This document shows, piece after piece, positions 1 through 13,021 of a stretch of 64,000 bases of DNA. The notes under the pieces were generated by a model. The model ran no database searches. It was not told where the DNA came from and saw nothing but the letters and a program-made list of their open reading frames with translations. The first letter of the stretch is position 1. Every line of letters starts with the position of its first letter. A program made the translations under genes and the position numbers. This stretch comes from Aplysia californica (taxonomy: Eukaryota; Mollusca; Gastropoda; Aplysiida; Aplysiidae): NCBI RefSeq assembly GCF_000002075.1, contig NW_004797391.1:471512-535511 (forward strand). The letters run 5' to 3'.

Positions 1-2321
1 ACATCTTGTAGATTAACAAGCTCTGATGCGGTAGGCATACATGCAAATTTTTACAATTTTATATACAAAGATAAAGATAGTGGTTTGGTTGGGGGGGTTT
101 TAAGGAGCCATATGGGGTGTCCAAATATGTGTGAATGGTTTATGAGATATTGACTGCTTTTTGCAATCTGGTTGTGTTCTCTCCTTGAGTGTCACAGCTA
201 CAAAAAAGATCTTATGGAGATATAAATTTACATCTAGTCATTGCTTATACTTTTTAAAGTTTTGTCTCTCTTTGAATGTTGATTTTGAGTTTTACAAGAA
301 AGAAAACAACAAGGCGTATATATGTTATGTATTTGATGGTTTTAAAAAAATTTCACATCTGCTTTTACTTTTACTTTTACAAAGTATTAATGCTGTTGAT
401 TATGATCATCAGATGCGCTCCAATTATTTGTGCCTTAACTCTTTGTGTACCTTGTTTTGTCACATGAAGTGAAGCCTGACTTGCTAGACATAGACATAGA
501 GAGGTAATGAACTGGTCTCAGGTGATGCAAAATTTAAATTGGAACTCGCTGTGGCATCAGATTCTGAGACTTGTATCTGCGTAAAGTACACGTACTACTA
601 GTACCAGCTCTAATTTGTTTGAATGGTGTAGGCTTCAGAGTTCCCCCAAGTACTTATCAACGTGCTGGGTAGAGTCTTAGTCAGGGCAGGTGAGACATGT
701 AATAATTATAAAAGTAACAGTAATGTGTGGCGTCGATAGTCTAGCGGTCATGCAGCTGGACTCATTCAAATCGTGATCTGTTAAAGTTGTGGCCTTAGGA
801 AAAGCACTTTGTTAATACTCTTTCCTGACTTCACCCAGGTGGAAATGGGTTCGTAGCTAAAATAGAAAAAGGTTTTGTCGACATGTTAGTTTTGAGCACC
901 CGTTAAATGGCAGCTTATTCTGAGTTCTTTTCAGGAAACTGAGAACGTTTTGGTAAGTTATAAGTTATACTATCCGTCAGGGTAATGATGAATTATAAAG
1001 CAAATGGTAAAGCCTCAGACGTTCTGTTAGGATTATGGGCTATCAGCATATAAAACAATGCAATCTATTTTATTATATATTCATGATAATTGTTATCCAT
1101 AGCTGCTCGTCATTTTTGAACATTGCATGTCCAAGAGTAGGCATACCCACTCATTGATGCTTTCTCTGCTTTGCTACATCAAAGTATTTGCTGATGGTTC
1201 TTATTAAGGGTCGGTTGATGATGTTTTGACTCGCTTTTTTGGAAATTGTTTTAAATCAAGCCATTCGACTCAAAAGTATTGGCAATGTTTAACAAGTTTT
1301 CAACATTCAGAAGCCAAGTCCCCCCCCCAAAAGCCATAACCAAAAATCTACTATCTACTGCAGCAAGATTTCCAGCTGTAACCTACAGGGACATCAGAAT
1401 ATAACATGTTTTTAAAATTTGAATCTCTGTAAAGCTACTTTTTTTTTTTAGGTGTCAGCTTCCACAAGTGATAGGTTGATGTATGCGAACCCAATGATTT
1501 TCAGCCAGCTGTCACCAAGCTGGGAAAGAAAAGAGAAACCAACATTAGTTCAGTTCAGACGAACGGGTGTTTTGACCAACTGTATTTGTAGATGTAAATC
1601 TATTTATGATTTGTTTCAGGTACACTATGTATATAAATAGATTAAACTGTTTGCAAGGTTGCTCTGCACTATTTACCAGATACATATGATATATATAATA
1701 TATATATATACACACACATACACGTGGCTTGTGAGTTTTTATTTACAAACGGTTTGGTTGTTTTTGCTGGAGTTTGGAATTGGTTCTTCTTGCTCTTTTC
1801 CAGTTCATGATTGTTTTCTTTTTTTAAATTGACAACAAAACTTGGTACATTTGTGTTACTACTATGTAGCCTACCAGGTATCTATCTATTACTCTCGTCA
1901 CAGCTAGGAGATGCCTGGTTGTTTGGGTATACTTTTTTATTCACTTTTGTTTGTTTTTTACATCAGATTTTATTTTTGTTCCCGATCCTTTAGCCTCATA
2001 ATGTATTGCGGTGTGCTATGTAGATTATAATATTATATTGGTCCTGAAAGATGAACATATCACTCTTCCATATATGGAGGCAACATTTTATCATGTTATT
2101 TATGCACTCAATTTGTATTATGTGTTACTTTGTTTTAAAATTTTCCTTAGCCAGACTTTTCTTGTGTGTGTTTGCTCTTTGAGTGCTTTGATAAAAGATG
2201 ATTATGAATTTTTCAACAATTTGTTTGATTTTTTTTTTTTTAAACTGTCATCTTCGCAGTGAAGTTTGATCCCCTCTCATTGCTTCAGTTTGTTCCAGTA
2301 TAAAACAGTCAGGTTCGCAAC
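1..2321. other. T-rich region, possible 3' part of a plus-strand gene
   Basis: The plus strand is markedly T-rich here, while most of the rest of the window is A-rich on the plus strand, consistent with a convergent plus-strand transcript. A polypyrimidine tract and AG at 1441-1452 precede an open stretch to 1640, but I do not recognise its peptide. A degenerate SINE and an AT/AC microsatellite (about 1682-1724) lie inside. No confident gene. Confidence 0.25.
727..990 (+). repeat. Degenerate tRNA-head SINE (SINE-C family)
   Basis: Divergent copy of the element at 18685-19026: GGCGTCGATAGTCTAGCGGT resembles its A-box region, followed by AAGCACTTTGTTAATACTC, CTTCACCCAGGTGGAAATGG and GGAAACTGAGAACGTTTTGG in the same order. 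No intact tail. Confidence 0.6.
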
Positions 2322-2323
2322 TA

Positions 2324-2916
2324 CAGACTTCAACAAAAGTTAAGGACCACCTTGACAGACTGCCTTGATTTTTTTTAATCCGAAAAAAAAAAGACGGCAT
2401 GGAGTGTTTCCAAATTTTTTGCTCTGAAAGTGTTAATGGGTTACCAATGCGTACTGTAAAGCTTCCTAAAGGGGCAAAACCACCTCGAGCTGCATGGAAA
2501 TCCTCTGGGAATTTTAGCCTCATTTGCTGTTTTTTATCGACTTGTGTGCGACACCACGGACATTCCTCAATTAAAATTCCTAGTGCACGTCATAAACGGA
2601 TGTACGATCTTGAACTGTGCTCACTTTGGTGGCAATATAAGCCGCCGTTTGCTCAAAATCCAGTATCGCATCAACATGCCACCAAGACAATAGCTGGGAC
2701 ATTTTGATGGTGCCAGAGGTATTGCATAGCTGCAAGATGGAGTTGGAGCCTGAGAAGTTGCCAGGAGGATTGCAGTGTCACACTCTGTCATTGTCCGCCT
2801 GAGGCAGCGCCATCGAGCCACTGGATCCATCCAAGAGCGCCCACATGCAGGTCGACCCAAGAAGACCCCTCAGAGTGTACAGTTTGCAAGTGGTCCTTAA
2901 CTTTTGTTGAAGTCTG
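2324..2916 (+). mobile_element. Tc1-like DNA transposon relic, 593 bp
   Basis: Near-perfect inverted ends of at least 27 bp starting CAGACTTCAACAAAAG are flanked by TA on both sides, the Tc1/mariner target. Inside, the plus strand from about 2675 reads MPPRQ...VSHSVIVRLRQRH then TGSIQERPHAGRPKKTPQ, the paired-like helix-turn-helix start of a Tc1 transposase. It is interrupted by several stop codons and lacks the DDE part. The 2400-2650 segment is unrelated filler. Non-autonomous. Confidence 0.85.
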
Positions 2917-3440
2917 TATGTCTCACAGAAACAGGGGACATGCTTTAATGATCTATTTGGTGCTTGAAGGAGAGGGCGCTAAACTTTACACTCAAACTCA
3001 AACCCAGACTTGCCAAATGTCATAGATTTCTTGGATTCGGCAATTGGGAATTGAGAGCCTTATCTCATACATTCAGCAAAACCAGTCCCACTTTGTTATT
3101 TTGTTCTTTGTCGGGTAATCTGAAATTATAACATTTGGTGTACCTGGCAAATCTGGAAAAGCTGGCAAACCTGCAAACCACTTTGATTTATATTCTAATT
3201 TCAAACTGAAAATATTTACTTAACACACTTGAGCCTATTCCCGTGTATTTACGGGACTCATCGCTGGCATAATCCTGTGTATTAACAGGATGCGCTTTAT
3301 CTATCAATATCTCTGTTGTTTTTCGGTTACAAGCTATGGGAAGCAGCGAGCCAACAGTTGACCCACTTGTTTCGTTTCATTAAAAATTGGTGACGTTATG
3401 TACGGCACTTTTTGAGCTATAACGGACTAAGTCTGTCATC

Positions 3441-3946
3441 GGGGGCTCTCATGGCCTAAAGGTTAAGGTGTTGGCCTCTCATTCAAAGGCCCCGGGTTTG
3501 AATCTGGGTAGCGACCGAAAAATGTTCCTCTCTAAAATTGTCTCCTTTCCCCTCCTTTCCTGCTCTACTCTAACAATATTCTGTCGTCTGCTTTCGTCTC
3601 CTCTTTCTGCCCCCACCCCCTCACCTCCTGACTCTTTCTGCAGCCCTTCTACTGCTACTCCTTAACTCCTTTTTACAGCTGTCTTTCTGCCAAACCCCTG
3701 ATCTTCTGGTAAGAAAGATCTACACCTAGCCTTCTCGGACAAGGGCGAAAAATCTCGGAGGGCCCGTGTGCAAGTTGCGCACGTTAAAGATCCCTTGGTG
3801 GTCTAAAAATCGAAGAGTAGGCTTCGGCCGCCACGCGGGCAAAATTCAAAATTTCCTACCAACTAAGAGTATTAGGTGTGTCCCGCGCGCTCATATGACC
3901 TTATGCAGTTGCAAATGACGTAAAAACACTTACCAAAAAAAAAAAA
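3441..3946 (+). repeat. tRNA-derived SINE (SINE-A), about 500 bp
   Basis: The head carries pol III box A (TGGCCTAAAGGTTAAGG) and box B (GGTTTGAATCTGG), followed by a pyrimidine-rich body, the core GCACGTTAAAGATCCCTTGG, and a tail CATATGACCTTATGCAGTTG ending in an A-run. The same order occurs at 41454-41975. It is not a tRNA gene: no cloverleaf continues beyond box B. Confidence 0.82.
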
Positions 3947-3974
3947 GTCTGTCATTCCTGCTTTGCAATAGATG

Positions 3975-4690
3975 ATTTTACGGAGTGGCTACTCGCCCGA
4001 TCAAGGATTTCTGCGCATGTTCCGGGCGAACAATCTCGATCGCTTAGCCCCGCCTGGCCTGCGGCTTCTGGCCCTTGGGGATTTCTACGCATGTTCCGTG
4101 TTCTGGCCCGTGGGGATTTCTACGCATGCTCCTTTATATTTTTACAATTTGCGTGATCAATTGCGCAAGATTCAGTCACTCACTCGGTCACTCCCTTGTC
4201 CTCCAAGTCAAGAGTCGGAACGGTTCTAACGTGAAAGTTTGACTCAACTGACTGGAATTATCTGACCAAATTGACATTATTATAATACATGTCGTGTATG
4301 AAGATGGGACTGGCCATAATGTCGCTCGGAAGGCCGTGTTTACGCTACCTTATACGGGGTGCCCACTACGGATGGGATCGCCCCAAAAACAAAATTGTTT
4401 GTTTTCAGTTTCAGGCGATCGAGTCGGACGATCAGTCCGATCCAGCCGTAGTGGGCACCCCATAAGACTAAGACAAGATCTAGGTGCCCGGCTCTGGGTG
4501 GGCAGAAAATGCTAGCCACCCGAGGTCGCAGAAATCCCCACGGGCCAGTAGCGTCAAGCCACACGACCGAATTCGGTCGACTGGCCTGAAGCTAGCCACC
4601 TGACACTCGCCCGGCGCTGGTCACCCGACATCGTACGAGTAGCCTGACGCTAGTCATCCGGCATCAGGGGAGTAGCACCAGCCATGATTT
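3975..4690. mobile_element. Fold-back element with inner hairpin
   Basis: GGCCCGTGGGGATTTCT near 4104 is mirrored by AGAAATCCCCACGGGCC near 4531. The motif GGATTTCTRCGCATG recurs on the left side, and GGCTACTCGCCC on the left resembles the inverted GGGGAGTAGCACC on the right. Ends are imprecise and I saw no clear target duplication. Confidence 0.45.
4356..4461. mobile_element. 106-bp hairpin MITE
   Basis: GGGGTGCCCACTACGG at 4356-4371 is perfectly inverted at 4446-4461, enclosing about 74 bp. This is the structure of a miniature inverted-repeat element, nested in the larger fold-back region. Family unknown. Confidence 0.65.
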
Positions 4691-4699
4691 TATTATAAA

Positions 4700-6158
4700 T
4701 TGGGGTCCAAACAAAAATTGCGTAACCCCCAGACATGCCCATTTCAAAATATAGAATAAAACTACAGTATAATAAAACGGATTGCTCGAATTCGTCGGGG
4801 CCGGCCGCGGTAATTCGAGGGATACGAGAAGTGTTATGGCATCGGCTGTGTCAGAGAATCATGAGAAGCAACAAAGATTGAAAGATTGGTTCGGAACAGA
4901 GATTTTTCTTTTTTCGGCCTTTGTCCTATATCAGATAGGTTAGATCTATGCCCATTGACTTGAATTTTAAATTTGAGAGAATTTGAAATTGACAGATATT
5001 GAGAATGAGAAACTTGTCGAGCAACGCTTTCGAGTTCGATCACGATCGGTTATATCATATATGAGCCTACCAGTACCAAGACAGTAATTGTGCGGGTCAG
5101 TGTGAGATGTCTTTTGTCTACACTAAAGCATAAACAATTTGACAAGATTAGCATATGGCAACACTAATCAACAACGCAATGACAAAGCAATGCAGCCCTT
5201 GCCCTCCTCTCCCACCAAGCGGGCAGTCTTTTGCAAAGAGGGGTGTGACGGCCGATCGTGTGCTGGCTGTACAACCCTTCCTCTCGCTGCTCCACACAAA
5301 CCTAGCCAGGCCTGGGACCTCGGCGCATCTGGAGGGGGGGGGGGGGGGGGGTTGTGGTATTACTATTTTACCGATCTTGCCTTTTTCTGTTTTTATTATT
5401 ACATGTATTATTTTGTCTCAAGTGCACCTCAAAGGACAGACTTTAGACCTCTACTGCAACGCAATTAGTTCGACTATTCTGTGTTTGTGTATGAGCTTCG
5501 CGTAATTTTCTTACAAAGATAAAGAAAAAGAAAACACGGGGCCGCAGGCACTGTTCAACGGATGCGTGATTTCAAGTGATCTGTGTTCAACCTATCCGGG
5601 TTATACTGTATTTGGACAAATTAGATGCAGTTTTCTTTTTCTTTGAGGGCATTTCTTTCTCTTGTTGCATTTTAAAAAATTATGATAGCTTTCACCGTCT
5701 TTTTTTGGTGAACGCTTCAATACACCCCAAAAGTGTCGGGCTGCAATGGTTGTTGGGTGAAAAATAGCTCAGGTTCATGTGAGCTAATAGCAAGCATTTC
5801 CCAAGTTTGTTTTCCCGGTTGAAGACATTATTTCCTAAATGGAATGGTTCATCTCTTGACCTTTGCTTAAAAGACAAAGAGTTCAAATCCTATGTGGGGA
5901 AGTTATTTTATTGTGAGGATCTTCATCTGTCTGCTGGGGTTCTGTATCCCCCTTAGTCCAAGTTGATTCCACAAGCCAGGGTCACAACCCTCCCGGGAAA
6001 AAAGGCCACAACTTATTCTAGAATGAGTAAAGCTTGAAGAATCAAGTTGCAGCACAGTATAACTGTTAGTCTTACTTCCCAAGACCAGTATTGCAGGCAG
6101 GTAGCCTACCATTAACTACCTCCAAAGTGATTATTTGACTTGAGCCACGACACACATG
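4700..6158. other. Intergenic, no gene seen
   Basis: Mixed sequence with an 18-bp G run at 5334-5351. Overlapping open frames across 5139-5505 run through this G run and match nothing I know. No exon with convincing splice sites. Confidence 0.5.
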
Positions 6159-7097
6159 AAGGGCACTTGGGAAAAACCAGCAATGTCAGGTCTTTGCAAA
6201 TCCGATAGAATTGAAAAACAAACTTTAAAGACATATAACTCTTTTTCTGCTGCAATGATCTCTCCACTATTTACATTGACTTCAAGTATGACCATATTAT
6301 GTGTTGACTATGAGCAATTTTCAGTCCTCGTTTTATAGGTGTTTCTGCGAGAGAAAAATAGAAAAATTATGTAGCAAACTGACACCGCTTCAAGGAAGTC
6401 AATGAATAGTGAGCTTCTTTATTCATTTGTGAATACAAACGAAACTAGGTGATTCAAACAAGAAAATTGCACTCCATTTTGTAATATTTACTGTTTATTT
6501 TAATTTTATTTAATATTTATTTTTGGATGATGACTGAGTCACCAGACTCTTGTGTGGCACTTAATCCTCCAGCATGGGGCAATTCGGAGAACAGCTGTCG
6601 GACCAGAACACCTATAAGATCCAGTTCATGTCTGCATTATTTGGCAGCTTTGTTGGTCAGTCAGCGGGCTCTTGTCTTATACTTATAAAGGGGTATCAGG
6701 GGCTGGAATCTTGCAGCCTGCTTCTTTTCCACCTGCTTCATAATGATTGTGGTGTGAAACTGACCATTCCAACTCTCTCTATACTGCATTAGCTGTGGAG
6801 GGGCATTACACCTATACCATTTCACCACTTTTCCCACTGAAATATGGTCACCGATTGGCTACAAGGGACGCAACAAAGAAAAGTATGCTTGGCATTGCTG
6901 GTTTTTCCATTGTTGACATCCTGACATCGCTGGTTCTTCCTTTGTGGGCTATTTTTTCTAACCCGCAGAGACTGGCAGCGCTGGTTTTTCCGTATGTGAC
7001 TTGGAATAAAGCAGACATCCTCCAGCCAGGCATCATGCGGGGACCATAACCCAGAAAATGGAAAAACTCACATCGCTGGTTTTTCCCTTGTGCCCTT
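6159..7097. mobile_element. 939-bp TIR element
   Basis: Ends form a 31-bp inverted repeat with about four mismatches, starting AAGGGCAC and including GGGAAAAACCAGC. The motif GCTGGTTTTTCC recurs three times near the right side. No transposase and no clear target duplication, so a non-autonomous element of unknown family. Confidence 0.65.
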
Positions 7098-8951
7098 TTT
7101 ATATATGTATTACAGTGCAAGTGCCATACAACTCCTTACTTCTGGCTGGGCATTTTAGGGCTAAGTAGTAGAAAGCCTGGCAGATATCTCTGGAACACTA
7201 CATTATCATTCAAATTATTGAAAGTATGTTGTCATGAAATGTTAGAATGGCCATGACAGCAATGTGCATGTTTGTGAGAGAGAGAGAGGGAGGGAGAGAG
7301 AGACAGAGAGAAGGGAGAGAGAAGTATACCAAAAGAAAAAAAAAAAGAGTGTTCTGGCAATGTTCTCAAACAAGAAGTGACAGGTGCTGATATCGGAAGA
7401 CACTCTGGCCACAAATTTCTGAATTTACTGGCTACAGTGCAAGCTGATACATTGTAGTGATAAAATGTGATATTGCAGACCGTAGATACCGCAAGAAGAA
7501 AAAAGAGCACTTTTTTTTTCTCATCCGATAAAGAGTCAGTTACCAAACTCATTTTTCTTTTGCTACAAAAATGACACATATTCTTAATCAAATAAGAATC
7601 AAGAGCACATTATAATATGGAAATGTTTTAATTCAACTGAACTACAAAGATATAGAAATGGTATGATTATGAAGTTTATGCTTTTATGTTGATAAAGGAA
7701 ATTAGCAACAAAAAGTTTCCATGTCAGAAAAAACTGAGACAAGGAATGCCATATATTTTTTTTACAACAAAACAGGATGGATGATCCAAACTTTCAAAGG
7801 CACACGGCACGTCATTCAAAAATTTTTGTTCGTCTAGTATTTCAGATCCTAATAAAAAGAAATACATGTGATTACGAAGGTGGTAATAAAAGAGGACAAG
7901 AGGACAGACTTGAGTAAAGTCCTCGCAAAGAAAATCTTTTGTCATATTGAGGAAATAAACTTTGTGGAATACTGGATTTTGAATGAGAGGATAAGTTGTA
8001 AAATTTTACAAATAAAAAAAGAGAGAACGAGACTCGATAAAATAAACCATGCCTCTGCCCCCTTTTATTTACCCACCTATTAACTCAACTGAAGATCATT
8101 TAGGAGGCTGGCTGCTTTTACCCCGCTTATCCAAGCTGTGGGGAACGCAGCACCCCAGCAGAAAAAGGAGGTACGCTTCTCCACAAAGGAAACAAACTCA
8201 CATGAGAGCAAGGCCAAGAGCCTAACCATTACACCACTGGGACAAATCTCATCTCTCTTTCAAATACTGCCAGATAAAGAGAACTGCCTTCAGAAAGGAC
8301 ACCTCAAATTGATGTATAAAATGTATATATCGTATGCACAAGTAACAGAAAACTTTCACAATGATAACTGAATTCAGATACACAAAAGATTGATTGTACA
8401 TGACTTTTGCTCCCATCAACAGGTGATCATGAGGAGACAGGCTGCCTATAAAGGACAAACTAGGCTGGGTGGGATACAGTCTTCACAGGAAGGTGGAGAT
8501 AAATGATAAAAAAAATTCCCCTCTTGGGAATAAATCTCATGCCTATTGTGCGTAAAGGTGAAGCACTGAACAGTTACATCAGACACCGGTGCAAAACCCA
8601 ATAAAAATGAAAAAATGTTTGAGTTGGGAGAAAGGAAGCATACTGACACATAAACAGCCAAATGGTAGAGAGAAAGAGCTACTTGAGATAACAACAGGGA
8701 GAGTATAGAAAAAGGGACCCTCCACCCATCCACAAACTTGTGGTTAAGGACAAAACCTTGGACAGGGAGTACTGCAAGGCAAGCCATAGCCACAGAAGCA
8801 TGGGAGAGGGGTGTGCCAAAGAACACCTGGAGTCAAAACCTAGACATACAGATATTTTGTTTAGTTTCATGGTACTTGAAACATAAATTGAGTCGCATTT
8901 GTGCCAAAGATTCGAGGTGTAACTTAGTAGAGAGAAGCATACAAAGAAAAA
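7098..8951. other. Intergenic, GA microsatellite and a SINE-head fragment
   Basis: A GA-rich microsatellite lies at about 7275-7322. At about 8150-8250 the minus strand reads CCCAGTGGTGTAATGGTTAG, which looks like a SINE or tRNA-like box A. Minus-strand open frames at 8446-9083 match no family I know. Confidence 0.45.
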
Positions 8952-9180
8952 GAAGAAAAGAATAGCGATCAGGACAACAAAATGTTTGATAGGACAGAAG
9001 GAGCAAACCACACCAGAGCTTCTACTAACCACCCACACATATGCAGAGATTCCAGGGAAGAGCTCAAGAGCTGTGTACCCCAAGGAATTATTGTATTTTG
9101 ATCTTATCAGCTGTTGATAAACATAGGGCAGCGAAGTTTTAGTTTAGTAGAGGTTTTACGGTGCTCGCAACGGCATAAAT
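8952..9180 (-). repeat. SINE-B fragments
   Basis: ATGTTTGATAGGACAGAAGG and CAAACCACACCAGAGC at 8980-9030, and TTTACGGTGCTCGCAACGGC near 9156, match pieces of the SINE-B repeat seen more fully at 42520 and 48919. Broken up and incomplete. Confidence 0.5.
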
Positions 9181-9191
9181 TAGCGAAGTTT

Positions 9192-12100
9192 TTAGTAAAG
9201 AAAAGCATTAATATCAAGATAATGGTCATTTAGGCCGGGAGTGGAAGAAAGACAGACAGACAGAAAAACAAGATGGAAATGAAAAAAGACCAACGCGTGG
9301 CTCCCTTCAACCACAAGTAGGAGTGATATTGTCAGACCAAAAATGAGGACTAAAGACAACTCAGTAGTATGAACACAGTGATAACCCTTGAGCAAAAGAC
9401 AAGGATAAAAAGATCTTTTTGTGTATGTGTGAAAATGACAAAATATATCTCTATTTACACTTGGATTAAGGATGATAAACGGTGAATAGTAATGTACAGA
9501 ATGAACGGTTCTTAAGGGTATGAAATTACAGTTCAGGAGACCATGTATGTGACTCAAATGTGTTTCACACCCGATGACATTTCTTTTTATCAACCCCTTC
9601 CCAGCCATGTGAAGTACCTAGAAGAAGGTCACAAAACTATGTAATGCTTTAGCTTTGTGCCATACCATGGACATCACAAAAGTTGACAAAATTTGCCATT
9701 CCTGGATACCTTTATGGTATTACATGTACGTCTCTGAAATCATCTGGCTGTCATTCTGTACGATTTAGCCACAAGCACAGAGTCGATTTATATTCAAGAA
9801 TAAAAATTGCACACATCTGTACCATATTTGCTAATTAGTTTACTGCTGACCTTGCAAATGATCAATAAACATAGGTCTAGTCTAGCAGATGACAGTGTGC
9901 TCTCACAAAACAAAAACACCAAAATGACTGTAAAAAGACATAAATTTCACTTTCTGACTAGATTTACAAGCTTTTCTAAATCATGGGCAGTGAGGAAAGT
10001 GACATTATCTAAGACCATGGGTCCTAAATATGTCACGATTGGTCTAGATTAGAGTAAAACCAGTGATGACAGTAGGAACATTTACACCCTGGCAACAAAG
10101 GGGTTAAAGATTTTTAACAATGGCATTCTAGTTCACAACAACAAAAATGGATATGTCAAACTCAATCATAATTAAGTACAAACAAGAGCCTAATTGAAGT
10201 CTTGATTACCAAGGCAATAAACACTTCTGTCTAACAATTGTACAGCTTAAACAAAATATTTGTGGGGATAATGCCAAATTTTCTACACTTCATTCAGCTA
10301 CTAGTATGAGTCACTTGGCAATCGTTAGAGACCAAACAAGTGAATGAGTGAGCCGAGCCCCATGCACCTAACTCAACTAACTGGCTGTAATGTTGTATAT
10401 CCCTTTAAAGAAACAGTGAGACGCCAGATTAGAATTAACATGGGTAGAAATACTGTTAAATAAATCGAGCCTTCTGTCATACGAGAGACTAGAGAGAAAA
10501 AAAAAACATCATTAAGTTTGGTCAAGAATACAGTGCAGCCACATATCACCCTAAGACCAAATCTACCTAACAACTTAGACATTGGCTTTCAATTTAACAA
10601 ATTCTCACATCCCCCCCCCTCCCCCTCCACACACAATAATGAAAGACAAAAAGTCAAAAATCTTTGAAACGACAAAAACAGCAAACTTTGGTATTGTCCA
10701 GATCTAAAACTGGGTCTCTATAACAGATTTAATCTGTAGGAACACATGTCAGAAAGAGACATTACGAAGCATCTTCTAGTCGGAGCAAGATATGGAATTT
10801 ATAGTCATGATCATTATCAGACATTTCAAAGATGTGTGTGTTATTTACTTATGGTATTTTCACACCTTGATTATGCAGTCCAAACTGGCTGGGCAGGTGG
10901 GTGAAATCACCTATTATGTGTTTCTTTTCACAAAACTATTCTACTATATCTACATGGACCATTACATCCAATCACAAAATTATGGATTCATCTTTCTTCT
11001 TTCATGATATATATAGCTGTATAGTTTGTCTGAATCGTTAATTGAAAAAGGTATATTCATGCAACTTTGAAGAGTACAAAAACAATCCCTGCCATACACT
11101 GACTCCTTGCGCTAAAAAGAAAATGAGCATATGAATTAGAAATTGGGACAAAAATAAAGTCAAATGAATTAGCTTCAAGTCGATTACTTTTTTTTGTCCT
11201 CTGGTGTTGCGTTTCAGAGAATACCAAGTGTCGGGCAGTTTTTGTGTCAAAAATGGCTTTTCAGTCAAGTTTACAAGGAAGCAAATTGAGGACTGACACC
11301 CCCCCCATAACTGGTAAATTCGGTATCAATGAAACAAGAAATGAAAACTGAATTTGATGGCGTTAAGGAAGCTGACTTCAGCTCAAGTAAAAAGTTCAGT
11401 TTGGACTGCCAAATCTAGATGCATACTTCCTAGCGATGAATACACTGATTGTACTTTGTCATCCTGTTGTTCAAAAGTACATGTATTCGCAATGGATAAG
11501 AAAAGAAAAAATCACATACCACTTATTGTATCAAGGGGGACAAGCAGGAGAGCAGAAGTCTGTGTCTTCTTCCTCAGCACACAAATTTCACAAAAACACA
11601 GCCAAACAGGAATGTGTCTAGATGGTTTTCTGAGCTAACATTTAACAATTTCTTCCGAGAATTTCATGAAAAAATATTTTAAAAAACAAAATAGATGAGT
11701 TACTTATTCTCTTATACCTTTCCACTTTCAACTACAAATTCTGCTGTCTTCTGTGGCATGTCTGATGACTCATAAAATTTAAACGTGCCAACTTTCTTAA
11801 AACCCAACCAGGGACAACCAACAATGTAACTTTAAAATACTTAACGACCAACAAAATCACATAGAGTGCAACTGCTTTTGGTATATGTGAAAAGGCTCTC
11901 AAAATTCCCCATTGCCGAATCCGGGACAGTTCTGGAGAATCCCGGACTGTTGGCAAGCCTGCAATTTCTCCTGGTGAGACAGTGGTTGGTTGAACATTTT
12001 CCCACTTGATGATGTATTTGCAGAGACATTTATATACCCCCCCCAGTTCTTTTTTTAAGATGAAAAGCATAACACAATTAGAAAACATGTCCTTGCATAA

Positions 12101-13020
12101 GTAATTTTACACCACACTTACTCCGACCCGTTTCAATACAAAATATGAAACTACACAAACTTTAAAATGGTAATACGGAAATTTAATCTTCACTGATCAT
12201 TCGAAAACTGAAAATTGGCTTGCAATTAGTCATTTAGTGCAGGGAAACGGTCAGACAGAAAGAAACAGAGTGGAAAGAAATACAGCAGAATTTAACAGTG
12301 GAGTCCTCCAACCACTCGCACACACATTCTTCTTCAAAGCAGCAAATCTTATAAAAAAACATAAAACATGGTATGTGTATCATTATTGTTCATGAAAAGA
12401 ATACATACAGGATATATAGATAATTTTTCTGACCATAAGGGAACATAATGGAATCTCGCATTTCATGACAACTGAAAAAAGAAAATATTTCCAAATTATC
12501 AATAAAATTTTACAAGTACCAATTTTTTTAATCCCTTTGTAAGTTTTGAAAATCTGTACAAGTATAAAGAATTATAAGAGAAATATTTCTTCATATGGGA
12601 AAAAATGACAGAAATATGAAAATAGCGAGAAAACTTTAGGGCAAATAAACCTACCGGGTGTAAGAGCTATAGCTTGCTCGCTTTAATCTGTCTGCAGTTA
12701 AAACAAGATCAAAAACAAATTGCTACGTTTACTCTTCTCTGGAAAAGGTCCTTACATGAAAGCCTAAAATTTAGATGACCCACTGAATCTAAAAGTCAAG
12801 AATGAAAGTTCACTGGAAACGACATTCCTAACTCAGATAAAAAAAATAATAGGGGAATTGCTGCAGACCCTTTAAAAAATGTAAAATATGACCTATTGTC
12901 ATCATCACTAACACACACCTATGATACACGGTCCAACAGACCAGTGAGTACTTTTTCAGACTCACGTGGAAATGTTTAGACAGTCTTGGGAGGAAATCTA
13001 CAAGCTTGTAATGAAATGTG
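9192..13020. other. Intergenic, no gene seen
   Basis: A-rich plus strand with short C runs at about 10612, 11301 and 12039. Open frames here are short and match nothing I know. I see no repeats with clear ends. Confidence 0.5.
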
Positions 13021-13021
13021 G

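Noticed and set aside
1452-1640. Possible coding exon of a plus-strand gene.
   Set aside because: It has a plausible acceptor, but the peptide matches no family I know and composition afterwards is non-coding; kept only as a note on the region.
3448-3520. tRNA-like box A and B at 3450, 18700 and 41460 as tRNA genes.
   Set aside because: They repeat with shared non-tRNA bodies and tails, and no full cloverleaf is visible. They are SINE heads.
5139-5505. Two overlapping 109- and 116-codon plus-strand open frames.
   Set aside because: They run through an 18-bp G run, share no family feature and lack exon context.
8446-9608. Three minus-strand open frames of 126-138 codons.
   Set aside because: Low-complexity hydrophobic peptides without motifs, overlapping one another in different frames and crossing SINE fragments.
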